Assembly: GCA_017410585.1 (NCBI GenBank)
Contig: JAFQQM010000039.1
Span: 1-44,776, forward strand
Origin: Clostridia bacterium
Lineage (GTDB): Bacteria; Bacillota; Clostridia; Oscillospirales; Acutalibacteraceae
Direction: 5' to 3'
DNA length: 44,776 nt
The position numbers were made by a program, and so were the translations under genes. The notes beneath the pieces are model-generated. The model saw only the letters and a list, made by a program, of their open reading frames with translations. It made no database searches and had not been told where the DNA came from. Positions 35,433 to 43,422 of the stretch are shown piece by piece. Numbering within the stretch: the first letter of the stretch is position 1; each line of letters begins with the position of its first letter.

Positions 35433-36164
35433 TTATTCGGCAGCGGCTTCCTCGGCAGCGGCTTCCGCTTCGCCGCCGTCTTCGCCCTGACGACCCTCGA
35501 TGATGGCGCTGGCCATCGCACCGGCGATCAGTTTGACCGCGCGGATAGCGTCGTCGTTACCCGGAATGACGTAATCGGCATCGTCCGGATCGCAGTTGGT
35601 ATCGACGATGGCGACCACCGGAATGCCCAGTTTCTTCGCCTCAGCGACAGCGATCTTTTCCTTGCGCGGATCGACAACGAACAGCGCGCCCGGGAGTTTC
35701 TTCATCTCTTTGATACCGCCCATAAACTTCTCCAACTTGGCGATCTCGTTTTCGAGCTGAGCGACTTCCTTCTTCGGCAGCAGATCGAAGGTGCCGTCTT
35801 CCTTCATCGCATTGAGCTGATGCAGGCGGGCAATACGACCGCGGATGGTGCGGAAGTTGGTCAGCATACCGCCGAGCCAGCGGGCGTTGACATAGTAGGC
35901 GCCGGCACGCTCCGCCTCTTCACGGACGGAATCCTGCGCCTGCTTCTTGGTGCCGACGAACAGCACCGTCTCACCGTTAGCGGACAGATCGCGAATGAAC
36001 ATATACGCTTCTTCCAGCTTCTTCACGGTCTTCTGCAGGTCAATGATATAAATACCATTGCGCTCGGTGAAGATGTACGGGGCCATCTTCGGGTTCCAGC
36101 GGCGAGTCTGGTGGCCAAAGTGGACACCGGCTTCAAGCAACTGTTTCATGGATACTACGGACAT
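35433..36164 (-). CDS. rpsB: 30S ribosomal protein S2
   Basis: A 243-aa S2. Conserved blocks include [35 protein letters not shown] and VDTNCDPD. The last 20 residues are an acidic Glu/Ala tail not essential to the fold, similar to the tail of the IspH-S1 fusion. AAGGAGG precedes ATG 36164; the longer frame starts in the leader. A structured leader and a strong promoter precede it. Confidence 0.98.
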   Translation of the reverse strand: MSVVSMKQLLEAGVHFGHQTRRWNPKMAPYIFTERNGIYIIDLQKTVKKLEEAYMFIRDLSANGETVLFVGTKKQAQDSVREEAERAGAYYVNARWLGGMLTNFRTIRGRIARLHQLNAMKEDGTFDLLPKKEVAQLENEIAKLEKFMGGIKEMKKLPGALFVVDPRKEKIAVAEAKKLGIPVVAIVDTNCDPDDADYVIPGNDDAIRAVKLIAGAMASAIIEGRQGEDGGEAEAAAEEAAAE

Positions 36165-36188
36165 AATTCTTTTCCTCCTTGGTTTTTC

Positions 36189-36255
36189 CTCCACGCACTC
36201 TCAACCGCAACCACCGACAACCGCCGGCACCGGATGCGTACGACGCGCGTGTGAG
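36189..36255 (-). promoter_or_regulatory. Structured 5' leader of rpsB (candidate S2 autoregulatory element)
   Basis: The leader RNA can close with CTCACACGC pairing to GCGTGGAG (8 bp with a one-base bulge; 36255-36247 with 36196-36189), enclosing a GC-rich interior with CCGG/CCGG pairing. The 3' arm ends in a GGAGG-like stretch just before the real Shine-Dalgarno. S2 leaders in bacteria often bind S2; I cannot match this to a known class by eye. Confidence 0.4.
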
Positions 36256-36269
36256 TTTTTTGCCTATCT

Positions 36270-36298
36270 ATTATATATAATATATTTTAGAAAATCAA
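36270..36298 (-). promoter_or_regulatory. Sigma-A promoter of rpsB-tsf
   Basis: Minus strand TTGATT, 17 nt, TATAAT in A/T-rich sequence, giving a leader of about 100 nt. Confidence 0.82.
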
Positions 36299-36328
36299 GT
36301 CTTTTTTCAAAAAAAATCCATTTATTTT

Positions 36329-36619
36329 TCAGCGCCGCAAAAACCCCGCCATTATGCGGTTTTTCCGGCCGTGCGGAGGAAGATGCGGATGATTGACCAA
36401 CACCGTTTCGTCACCGATCACCTCGATCTCACGCCACGGGATGATGATATCCTCCTCACGGCCGAGCAGACCGAGGCAACGGGGGCGGCCGTACACCACC
36501 AGCGCACATAGTTGCGCCGAGCAGGTATCGATCTCCACATCATCCACACATCCCAGACGGTTGCCGGTGGAAATATCGATCACCTCTTTTTCGCGCAGAT
36601 CGGTCATACGGCACAGCAT
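36329..36619 (-). CDS. PRC-barrel protein, YlmC/YmxH family
   Basis: A 96-aa PRC-barrel protein: LREKEVIDISTGNRLGCVDDVEID is the classical YlmC/YmxH start, followed by VVYGRP and EDIIIPWREIEVIGDETVLV strands. The family is widespread in spore formers and linked to sporulation expression, without a proven role. ATG 36619 follows AGGAGAGG; the longer frame adds an A/T-rich non-conserved N-terminus. No clear promoter or terminator is visible; its 3' end lies 30 nt from the rpsB promoter. Confidence 0.85.
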   Translation of the reverse strand: MLCRMTDLREKEVIDISTGNRLGCVDDVEIDTCSAQLCALVVYGRPRCLGLLGREEDIIIPWREIEVIGDETVLVNHPHLPPHGRKNRIMAGFLRR

Positions 36620-36678
36620 AACATCCTCTCCTTTCCCCTCCAATCTATGAGACAAATTGAAAAAATATGTGAAATTCC

Positions 36679-36707
36679 TTGACAAAGTAGGAAAAAATGT
36701 TTATACT
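36679..36707 (+). promoter_or_regulatory. Sigma-A promoter of degV
   Basis: TTGACA, 17 nt, TATACT. An inverted repeat GTAGTTTT/AAAACCAC (36715-36731, 7 of 8 pairs) covers the predicted start site and could be an operator. Confidence 0.88.
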
Positions 36708-36764
36708 ATTGAATGTAGTTTTCAAAACCACATCAACTCGTTTAGTGTCGAAGGAGGAAGAAAA

Positions 36765-37631
36765 ATGGCTTATCGGATCACAACCGAGACCACCTGCGAT
36801 ATGCCGGTGTCTTTTTATATGCAAAACCGCATCCACGCTTTCGGACTTTCCTATCGCTTAGCGGACGGGCGCGAATTTGCCGAAGGGACGGCGGAAAGTC
36901 TGCCGATCGGGGAATTTTACAATTATCTGCGGGAAGGCGGTATGGCCTCGACTGCACAATTAAATGCGTTTCAGTTTGTCGAAGCCGTCGAACCGATGCT
37001 CGCCGCTGGCGAGGACGTACTGCATCTCGGTTTTTCCGGAGGATTGAGCGGTACGGTCAATTCCTGCCGTCAGGGGGCGGCCGAGTTGGCGGAGAAATAT
37101 CCCGACCGCAAGATCATCGTGGTGGACAGCCTATGCGCGTCGATGGGCGAAGGTCTGTTGCTCACCTATGCGTTGCGCAATCAGCAAGCGGGGATGAGTA
37201 TTGAGGACAACGCCGCTTGGTTGGAAGAGAACAAACTCCATCTGGCGCACTGGTTTACGGTGGACGATCTGATGTTCCTGCATCGCGGCGGACGCGTTTC
37301 TAAAACTTCGGCGGTGTTGGGCGGTCTCATCGGTATCAAGCCGATCTTGCACGTGGACGACGAGGGGCATCTGGTGATGGTCAGCAAAAAACGGGGACGC
37401 AAAGCGTCGATCGAGGAACTGGCCGCTCGCCTTAAGGAATCGATCAAAGGGGATATCACGCAACCGATCTATATCAGCCACGGCGATTGTGCCGCGGATG
37501 CCGAAATGCTGGCCGATATTCTGAAAGCGGCAGGTGCGACCGATATCACCATCCACACCATCGGCACGGTCATCGGCAGTCATTCCGGTCCGGGCACGCT
37601 GGCCCTCTTCTTCTTGGCGGACAAGCGTTGA
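36765..37631 (+). CDS. DegV-family fatty-acid-binding protein
   Basis: A 288-aa DegV protein. The N-terminal domain opens with ITTETTCDMP, the family fatty-acid site; GFSGGLSGTVNS carries the Gly/Ser loop that binds the carboxylate, and DSLCASMGEGLL follows. Members present fatty acids to the FakA kinase in Firmicutes; no fakA is nearby. GGAGG is well spaced from ATG 36765. The gene ends in a terminator that overlaps the next promoter. Confidence 0.93.
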   Translation: MAYRITTETTCDMPVSFYMQNRIHAFGLSYRLADGREFAEGTAESLPIGEFYNYLREGGMASTAQLNAFQFVEAVEPMLAAGEDVLHLGFSGGLSGTVNSCRQGAAELAEKYPDRKIIVVDSLCASMGEGLLLTYALRNQQAGMSIEDNAAWLEENKLHLAHWFTVDDLMFLHRGGRVSKTSAVLGGLIGIKPILHVDDEGHLVMVSKKRGRKASIEELAARLKESIKGDITQPIYISHGDCAADAEMLADILKAAGATDITIHTIGTVIGSHSGPGTLALFFLADKR

Positions 37632-37656
37632 CAAAACGGCGACGATATTATAAAAT
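37628..37656 (+). promoter_or_regulatory. Sigma-A promoter of the DUF6062 gene, overlapping the degV stop
   Basis: TTGACA, 17 nt, TAAAAT. The -35 contains the degV stop codon; the predicted start site falls in the following terminator stem. Confidence 0.72.
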
Positions 37657-37659
37657 AAA

Positions 37660-37690
37660 GGGGTCGACAACCGTCGACCCCTATCTTATT
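37660..37690 (+). terminator. Terminator of degV
   Basis: 9-bp stem GGGGTCGAC/GTCGACCCC with AACC loop at 37660-37681, then TATCTTATT. Confidence 0.78.
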
Positions 37691-37705
37691 AAGTGAGGAT
37701 CGTTT

Positions 37706-38404
37706 ATGAAACACGATATCTGCAGTATTCCGATCAGCGAAGTCTTTGAGCCGAAAGACGGTTGCCCCATCTGCCGTTTGCGGGATATGTTGGAAAAGAA
37801 GATGGTGGAATACATCACCGGCGCCGCTATGATGGAGCCGGACGTCCGCATTGAGACCAACAAAAAGGGCTTTTGTCTGAATCATTATAATCGGATGCTG
37901 GGGTTGCACAAGCATCTCAGCGTGGCATTGACGATGCAGAGCCGATTGGAGGAATTAGACCGTCAAGTGTTTGGCACCGGTCTGTTGGCCAAAGATCCCG
38001 CCAAGCAGGGGCGCAGTGCGACCGCGGCACTTTCCACCTGTTTCGTATGTGACGAGGTGAACACCAACCTTTACCGGATGCTGGAGAATACCTGCCATCT
38101 GTGGAGCCGCGAGCGGGAATTCCGTCAGTTATTTGAGCAACAACCGGATCTCTGTCTCCCCCACTTTGCGTTGCTTGCGGAAGCGGCGGGCAAGTCGCTT
38201 CCGAAGAAGGAACGCACCGAATTCATCAAGGTGGCATCCGGCATCAGCCGCCGCAGTCTGGACGCGCTACGAGCCGATATCGACCACTTTACGCGGATGT
38301 ACGACTACCGTTCCGGCAAGGGCGAAAACGATTGGGGCACCGCCAAGGATTCCCCCGAGCGGGTGGTGAGATATCTTTCCTCTCGCGCGCCCGAAAAAGC
38401 TTAA
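37706..38404 (+). CDS. DUF6062 family protein with two repeated Cys/His modules
   Basis: A 232-aa soluble protein I recognise as DUF6062. It contains CPIC (20-23) with CLNH (57-60), and again CFVC (112-115) with CLPH (150-153): two modules of CxxC, 33-34 residues, CxxH. This suggests an internal duplication of a zinc-binding helical unit. The rest is helical. No catalytic motif is seen and no function is known to me. GAGGAT lies upstream of ATG. It is probably a separate transcript from degV. Confidence 0.8.
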   Translation: MKHDICSIPISEVFEPKDGCPICRLRDMLEKKMVEYITGAAMMEPDVRIETNKKGFCLNHYNRMLGLHKHLSVALTMQSRLEELDRQVFGTGLLAKDPAKQGRSATAALSTCFVCDEVNTNLYRMLENTCHLWSREREFRQLFEQQPDLCLPHFALLAEAAGKSLPKKERTEFIKVASGISRRSLDALRADIDHFTRMYDYRSGKGENDWGTAKDSPERVVRYLSSRAPEKA

Positions 38405-38573
38405 CGATTTGTAAAGTACATTCAACGGATTGTTTAGAGAAAAAAAGAATTTTTCAACCGAAAAGCGGTTTGCAAGGCAGAAAAAGGGTTGATTCGGTGC
38501 GATTTTTCCACACTTTCAACGAAAGTTTCAACATTGTTATCAAAAAAATCTCTCTACAATTTGTAATAACCTC

Positions 38574-38604
38574 TTGACAAGAAAATCGGTTTTTACTGCA
38601 TAAT
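38574..38604 (+). promoter_or_regulatory. Possible promoter of the small membrane protein gene
   Basis: TTGACA, 19 nt, CATAAT. Spacer is longer than the 17 nt used elsewhere in the window. The predicted start falls in the 5' arm of the next hairpin. Confidence 0.5.
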
Positions 38605-38653
38605 CCCCCCCGTTTGTTGCCCATAATGGCATTGAACGGAGGGGGATTTTTTT
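38602..38653 (+). terminator. Hairpin with T-run directly before the small membrane protein ORF
   Basis: AATCCCCCCCGTT pairs with AACGGAGGGGGATT (one bulge) around an inner TGCC/GGCA stem; seven T follow. Its 3' arm is also the Shine-Dalgarno of the next ORF, so it could terminate upstream transcripts or mask the ribosome site. Confidence 0.65.
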
Positions 38654-38911
38654 ATGCTGAAAGGGGTCAATCATCAGATGATTGAGGTCAGTCGACCGGA
38701 CGATCCGTATTTCGAAAAAGCGCTGTTGGTGGTGCGTCCCGGGGCGGACCCCGGAGATGAGGTGTTGCATTCCCACGCCGCCAAAGCGTTGCTACAGACC
38801 GGCGTTTACAGCGGGTTGCGGCGGAGGCGATGGCGGTATCGGCTGACGCAGTTGGCTTGGTTGCTGGCGGGCGGCGGATTTGGGTTGCTGTTGGGGTTGG
38901 CGATCAAATAA
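38654..38911 (+). CDS. Small membrane protein of unknown function
   Basis: An 85-aa ORF with a soluble N-terminus (about 1-58) and one C-terminal transmembrane helix rich in Gly and Leu (about 66-83). The soluble part includes ARPG-like turns and an RRRRWRYR basic stretch before the helix, predicting a cytoplasmic N-terminus. No family recognised. GGAGGGGG lies about 10 nt upstream and a terminator follows directly, which supports a real gene. Confidence 0.7.
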   Translation: MLKGVNHQMIEVSRPDDPYFEKALLVVRPGADPGDEVLHSHAAKALLQTGVYSGLRRRRWRYRLTQLAWLLAGGGFGLLLGLAIK

Positions 38912-38951
38912 AAAAGAGGTCTGTGCGAATCCTTCGCACAGACCTCTTTTT
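38911..38951. terminator. Bidirectional terminator between the small membrane protein gene and rseP
   Basis: 15-bp stem AGAGGTCTGTGCGAA with TCC loop at 38915-38947, A-run on one side and T-run on the other. Confidence 0.93.
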
Positions 38952-38952
38952 A

Positions 38953-40050
38953 TTACGCAAACAGTTTGACGATATCGCTGAAGGTGACCAACAACATCAA
39001 GCCGAGCAACAGTACCATCCCGACAACGTGTACCATCCCCTCAAATTTAGCGGGGACTTTGCGGCGTGTGACCGCCTCGATCAGCAAAAACAGCAGGCGG
39101 CCGCCGTCCAACGCCGGCAACGGCAACAGATTGAATACGCCGACGTTGACCGTGATGAGCACCACCAGCATCAGCAAAGAATATAACCCGTCCAGATTGC
39201 CTTGCTCAGCGTCGTTGACCGCGCCCTCGACCGCATCACCGATCACTCCGACCGTGCCGACCGGACCGGAAAGGTCGTTGAGTTTATATTGTCCCGTCAC
39301 AATACCGCCGAGACTGCGCCATACCAAAGCACCGTAGGATACCTCCAACTTGGCGGCGCGTTTAACGGTGGTCCAGACGGTCTTTTTCTCGCCGACCACC
39401 TTAAATTCGTATTTCAGATAACTGCCGTGTTCGTCCTCTCCGTACGGGAAGGTCACACCGGTCAGTTCCACTTTTTTCTGCTTGCCGTCCGATTCGCGGC
39501 GGACAGTGAGATCGAAGACACCGTCATCGTCCGTCTGCATCAGGTACATGAGATCAAAGTCGGAGAATATAGGAGCGCCGTCCACCGCCACGATGGTATC
39601 CCCCGGACGCAGACCGGTCTTGTAGGAAGAGGCATCCTCCGCCAACTGCGCGATCTGGGTGGTGCTGTACAAGGCGTAATCCATACCGGAGTCTTTGCGG
39701 ATGCAGACCGACAGTGCCGTCACCAGCACTGCAAAACCGAGCACGAAATTCATCACGGCACCCGCTACCACCACCAGCAGGCGTTTCCACACCTTTTGCT
39801 TGGAAAAAGCACGGGGGTCGTTACTGTCCTCGTCCTCCCCTTCCATCGCGCAGTAACCGCCGATGGGAAACAGACGGAGAGAATACTTGGTCTCCCCTTT
39901 GCCAAACTGCAACAGTTTGGGACCCATACCGAGGGCAAATTCGTTAACGCGGATACCGCAACGTTTGGCTACGAAGAAATGTCCCCATTCGTGGATGAGC
40001 ACAATAATACCAAACAGCAGTACCGCCACAATGATCGAAAGGATATCCAT
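38953..40050 (-). CDS. rseP: RseP-type site-2 intramembrane metalloprotease
   Basis: A 365-aa M50 protease. HEWGH in the first helix is the zinc HExxH; one PDZ domain (about 115-205, with YKTGLRPGDTIVAVDG) lies between helices; NVGVFNLLPLPALDGGR gives the third zinc ligand Asp; two C-terminal helices follow. It cleaves membrane anchors in regulated intramembrane proteolysis, e.g. anti-sigma factors or signal-peptide remnants. ATG 40050 is 1 nt after the dxr stop (TGATATG) and has GGAGG; the longer frame is read from inside dxr. Last gene of the operon. Confidence 0.95.
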   Translation of the reverse strand: MDILSIIVAVLLFGIIVLIHEWGHFFVAKRCGIRVNEFALGMGPKLLQFGKGETKYSLRLFPIGGYCAMEGEDEDSNDPRAFSKQKVWKRLLVVVAGAVMNFVLGFAVLVTALSVCIRKDSGMDYALYSTTQIAQLAEDASSYKTGLRPGDTIVAVDGAPIFSDFDLMYLMQTDDDGVFDLTVRRESDGKQKKVELTGVTFPYGEDEHGSYLKYEFKVVGEKKTVWTTVKRAAKLEVSYGALVWRSLGGIVTGQYKLNDLSGPVGTVGVIGDAVEGAVNDAEQGNLDGLYSLLMLVVLITVNVGVFNLLPLPALDGGRLLFLLIEAVTRRKVPAKFEGMVHVVGMVLLLGLMLLVTFSDIVKLFA

Positions 40051-40051
40051 A

Positions 40052-41200
40052 TCACGCCTCCGCCAGTTCCAACAGCAACGCACGGCTCTCGCGGTCCGCT
40101 TCCAGCACCGCCTCGGCCGAAGTTGCCTCGCCCCACGGCTGTTCCATAATACGGGATACCAGCGGTGTGATGGACGCAAACGGCAGTTTACCTGCCGCAA
40201 ACAACGCCACCGCTTGCTCGTTGGCACCGTTGACCGCCGCCGGATACAGACCGCCGCGTTTGATGGCGGCACGGCACAGTTCGATAGCCGGGAAGGTCTC
40301 GTGATCGGGAGCAAAGAAGGTGAGTTTCCCCGCCTCCGCCAGCGACAGCGGCTTGACCGGCGACGGATAGCGGTCGGGATAGGTCAACGCATACTGGATG
40401 GGAATGCGCATATCCGGCACACCCAGTTGCGCGATGACCGAGTTATCGGCGTATTCCACCAACGAATGCACAATACTCTCTCGGTGGATGACCACGTCGA
40501 TGGCATCCGGCTCCATATCAAACAGCCACTTGGCCTCGATCAGTTCCAGACCCTTGTTCATCATCGTCGCAGAGTCGACCGTAATCTTGAGACCCATACT
40601 CCAGTTGGGATGCGCCAGCGCTTGTTCCAGCGTAACCGCCTCCAGATCCGCTTTGGTCTTACCAAAGAACGGGCCGCCGGAGCAGGTGAGAATGAGTTTT
40701 TGCGGTTTACCCTGCGGCGGACGCCCCTGCAGACACTGGAAGATCGCCGAATGCTCGCTGTCCACCGGCAAAAGCCGGACGCCTTTTTCAGCGCAAGCGG
40801 CGGTCACCACCGCACCGCCGGCCACCAACGTTTCCTTGTTAGCCAGCGCCACGTCGTGTCCCGCCTCGATGGCGGCCAACGTCGGCAGAAAGCCCGCCAC
40901 ACCCATAATGGAGTTGAGGGTAACGTCTGCCTCCGGAATTGCCGCCACCTCACACAGACCGTCCGGTCCGGCGGTCACTTTGGTCGGCAGGTCGGCAATC
41001 CGCACCTTGAGGTCAGCGGCGGCGCGTTCGTCCGCCATAGCCACCAAGGAGGGGCGCCATTGGCGGATCTGCTGTTCAAACGGTTCCACACGGGAACCGG
41101 CCGCCATCGCCGCAACGGTATAATTCAGTTTTTCGGCCACGTCCAGCGCCTGCAGACCGATGGAACCGGTGGCGCCAAGCAGAGAGATCGTTTTCGACAT
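40052..41200 (-). CDS. dxr: 1-deoxy-D-xylulose-5-phosphate reductoisomerase
   Basis: A 382-aa MEP-pathway enzyme that uses NADPH to turn DXP into MEP. NADPH motif GATGSIG at the N-terminus, LANKETLVAGG, then the metal/substrate block DSEHSAIFQCLQG and LTCSGGPF; the C-terminal helical domain has AAVNGANEQAVALF. Full length. ATG 41200 follows GAGG at good spacing. With ispH in the same window and uppS in this operon, isoprenoid supply to undecaprenyl phosphate is well represented. Confidence 0.97.
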   Translation of the reverse strand: MSKTISLLGATGSIGLQALDVAEKLNYTVAAMAAGSRVEPFEQQIRQWRPSLVAMADERAAADLKVRIADLPTKVTAGPDGLCEVAAIPEADVTLNSIMGVAGFLPTLAAIEAGHDVALANKETLVAGGAVVTAACAEKGVRLLPVDSEHSAIFQCLQGRPPQGKPQKLILTCSGGPFFGKTKADLEAVTLEQALAHPNWSMGLKITVDSATMMNKGLELIEAKWLFDMEPDAIDVVIHRESIVHSLVEYADNSVIAQLGVPDMRIPIQYALTYPDRYPSPVKPLSLAEAGKLTFFAPDHETFPAIELCRAAIKRGGLYPAAVNGANEQAVALFAAGKLPFASITPLVSRIMEQPWGEATSAEAVLEADRESRALLLELAEA

Positions 41201-41224
41201 ACGTATTACCTCAATTTGAAAGAA

Positions 41225-41246
41225 GGGCAAACCGTTGGGTTTGCCC
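41225..41246 (-). terminator. Hairpin between cdsA and dxr, possible partial terminator
   Basis: 9-bp stem GGGCAAACC/GGTTTGCCC with a 4-nt loop, then TTCTTTC on the minus strand. It lies between two operon genes, so it may attenuate or act as a processing or stability hairpin. Confidence 0.55.
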
Positions 41247-41260
41247 TATGATTTCAGTAT

Positions 41261-42115
41261 TTACTTAAAAAGCGGGATATAATCCAAAATCAGTGCCACC
41301 ATCGGCAACGCAAAGAAAAAACTGTCAAAGCGGTCGAGAATACCGCCGTGACCGGGGAAGATGTTGCCGAAGTCCTTGATGCCGTGCTGGCGTTTGATGA
41401 CCGATGCAAACAGGTCACCGAATACCGACAGCACACTGCCGATCAAGGCGGTGCCGGCAAGCAACCAGTAACTATAGGAATACACGTGCACGTCGGCGTG
41501 CAGTTGATATACATACAGCGTACCGGTGATGAGCAACGGCGAAAACACCAAGCCGCCGATGAGACCTTCCACCGTCTTCTTGGGGCTGACCTTCGGGCAA
41601 AGTTTGTGCTTGCCGAAAAACACACCGGTGAAATAGGCACCGATATCCGACAGCCACGGGATAAACAACGCCACGACGATCAGATAGCGGCCGTGTTGCA
41701 ACGTGGCAACGGAGGCCAACGGATCGACGCCGTCAAGGCGCAGTTTGGCAACACAGGTAAAGACCACCGCGATAAGCACCGTCATCATCACGGTGTAGCC
41801 GGTGGTTTCGATGCGGACCTTCTCATGCGAAATGACCTGCATCACCGCCATAGCAATGATATACGCCAGCACCGCCAAAACGGTCAGCGTCAACCCATAT
41901 TTGTATTGCAACAGCAGAAACGGTGCCGCCGCGGCAACCAACATAGAGGCGATCAATTGACCGTTATGGTTACCGATGCCGGTGGCTTTGACCGCCTCCC
42001 ACACCGCAATGGCGGCTACCACCGCCGTCGCCGCTACCGTCACGATCGGCGGAAGCAACAATACCACAGCCAACACCAACGCAGCGATCACGCCGGTGAT
42101 GATGCGCGTTTTCAT
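41261..42115 (-). CDS. cdsA: Phosphatidate cytidylyltransferase
   Basis: A 284-aa integral membrane enzyme (about eight helices) that makes CDP-diacylglycerol from phosphatidate and CTP. The family signature near the end reads KDFGNIFPGHGGILDRFDSF with KRQHGI before it. GGAGG lies inside the uppS end, 2 nt separate uppS stop and this start. PlsC and Cmk in the same window provide its two substrates, phosphatidate and CTP precursors. Confidence 0.96.
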   Translation of the reverse strand: MKTRIITGVIAALVLAVVLLLPPIVTVAATAVVAAIAVWEAVKATGIGNHNGQLIASMLVAAAAPFLLLQYKYGLTLTVLAVLAYIIAMAVMQVISHEKVRIETTGYTVMMTVLIAVVFTCVAKLRLDGVDPLASVATLQHGRYLIVVALFIPWLSDIGAYFTGVFFGKHKLCPKVSPKKTVEGLIGGLVFSPLLITGTLYVYQLHADVHVYSYSYWLLAGTALIGSVLSVFGDLFASVIKRQHGIKDFGNIFPGHGGILDRFDSFFFALPMVALILDYIPLFK

Positions 42116-42117
42116 TG

Positions 42118-42846
42118 TCAGACACCTCCGAAGCGGCGATTACGCCGTGCGTACTCCGAAAAAGCCTCCTCCAGATCTTTTTCGGTAAAATCCGGCCAAA
42201 GCACATCCATAAATACGTACTCGGCATACGCGCTCTGCCAGATCAGATAGTTGGACAAACGGAATTCCCCGCTCGGACGGAGAATGAGATCCACCTCCGG
42301 CTGACCGGCGGTGTACAGGCGGGATTCCACCGCCTCGGCGGTGACCGCCTCGGCCAAAACACCATCCGCCACAAGGGTGCGCACGGCGTGGACGATCTCG
42401 TCACGACCGCCGTAGTTGACGGCGATATTGAGGGTCATACCGGTCTTTTCCGCCGTTGCCTCCTCCGCCTCCGCCATCAACGCCTGAATATCCTCGGCGA
42501 GCATTGAGCGGTCACCGATAAAGCGGGTGCGAATATTTTCGTGCTTAAAATCGCTGAGCGATTCTTTCAGGTAATCCCGCAGTAGGTTCATAATGGAATC
42601 TACCTCCGCCTGCGGACGTTTCCAGTTTTCGGTGGAAAACGCGTAGACGGTCAGCACCTCGATCCCGCGGCGGTCGCAATACTTGGCGATGGTACGAAAT
42701 ACCTTGGCGCCGGTAACGTGGCCGGCGGTACGCGGCAAGCCGCGTTTCTTCGCCCAACGGCCGTTGCCGTCCATAATGATACCGACGTGACGGGGTAAAA
42801 ATTCCTGCGGGACCTGCTGTTTGTCCTTCTTACCAAACAACTGCAT
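42118..42846 (-). CDS. uppS: Undecaprenyl diphosphate synthase (cis-prenyltransferase)
   Basis: A 242-aa cis-prenyltransferase. P-loop-like HVGIIMDGNGRWAKKRG holds the catalytic Asp; YAFSTENWKRP follows; DLILRPSGEFRLSNYLIWQSAYAE is the C-terminal signature with the GE/RLSN block. It makes the C55 carrier for peptidoglycan. The ATG is preceded by AAGGAT with short spacing and GGAG further off; 7 nt separate it from the frr stop. Full length. Confidence 0.96.
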   Translation of the reverse strand: MQLFGKKDKQQVPQEFLPRHVGIIMDGNGRWAKKRGLPRTAGHVTGAKVFRTIAKYCDRRGIEVLTVYAFSTENWKRPQAEVDSIMNLLRDYLKESLSDFKHENIRTRFIGDRSMLAEDIQALMAEAEEATAEKTGMTLNIAVNYGGRDEIVHAVRTLVADGVLAEAVTAEAVESRLYTAGQPEVDLILRPSGEFRLSNYLIWQSAYAEYVFMDVLWPDFTEKDLEEAFSEYARRNRRFGGV

Positions 42847-42853
42847 ATCCTTA

Positions 42854-43408
42854 TCAGAACTCCATAATTTCTTTTTCTTTGCGAACCGCGTGACCGTCGA
42901 TCTCCTTGCAGTACTTGTCGGTCAGATCCTGCAGTTTCTTTTCCGCATTCTTCTGGTCGTCCTCGGTGATCTCGCTGTTCTTCTTCATAGCCTTGATCTT
43001 ATCGATGCCATCACGGCGGATGGAGCGGATCGCCACCTTGGCTTCCTCGGCGTACTTGTAGATATTCTTGCCGATCTCCTTACGGCGCTCCTCGGTCAGA
43101 GGCGGGAACACCAGACGGATAACGGTGCCGTCGTTTTGCGGGTTGATGCCCAGATCGGAGACCATAATGGCCTTGGCGATCTCTTTGAGCAACGTCTTAT
43201 CGTACGGTTGCACGATCAGCAGACGCGGCTCCGGCGTGGAGACGTTGGCCAACTGGTTGATGGGCGTCGGTACTCCATAGTATTCCACCGACAGGTGATC
43301 CAGAACACCCGCCGACGCACGACCGGCGCGGATGCCGGTGTATTCGGAAAGCAGATTGGCAACGGTCTTGCCCATTTTCTCTTCGACGTAATTAAAAACG
43401 GTTTGCAT
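42854..43408 (-). CDS. frr: Ribosome recycling factor
   Basis: A 184-aa RRF that splits post-termination ribosomes with EF-G. Hallmarks: GIRAGRASAGVLD, VEYYGVPTPINQLANVS, and the C-terminal helix RSIRRDGIDKIKAMKK. Exact family length. GGAGG precedes ATG 43408; 14 nt after the pyrH stop. Confidence 0.98.
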   Translation of the reverse strand: MQTVFNYVEEKMGKTVANLLSEYTGIRAGRASAGVLDHLSVEYYGVPTPINQLANVSTPEPRLLIVQPYDKTLLKEIAKAIMVSDLGINPQNDGTVIRLVFPPLTEERRKEIGKNIYKYAEEAKVAIRSIRRDGIDKIKAMKKNSEITEDDQKNAEKKLQDLTDKYCKEIDGHAVRKEKEIMEF

Positions 43409-43422
43409 AAAACGATTCCTCC

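Noticed and set aside
38506-38516. TTTTCCACA as a DnaA box and hint of a replication origin
   Set aside because: It is a single imperfect match; there is no cluster of boxes, no dnaA or dnaN, and surrounding genes are not origin-linked.
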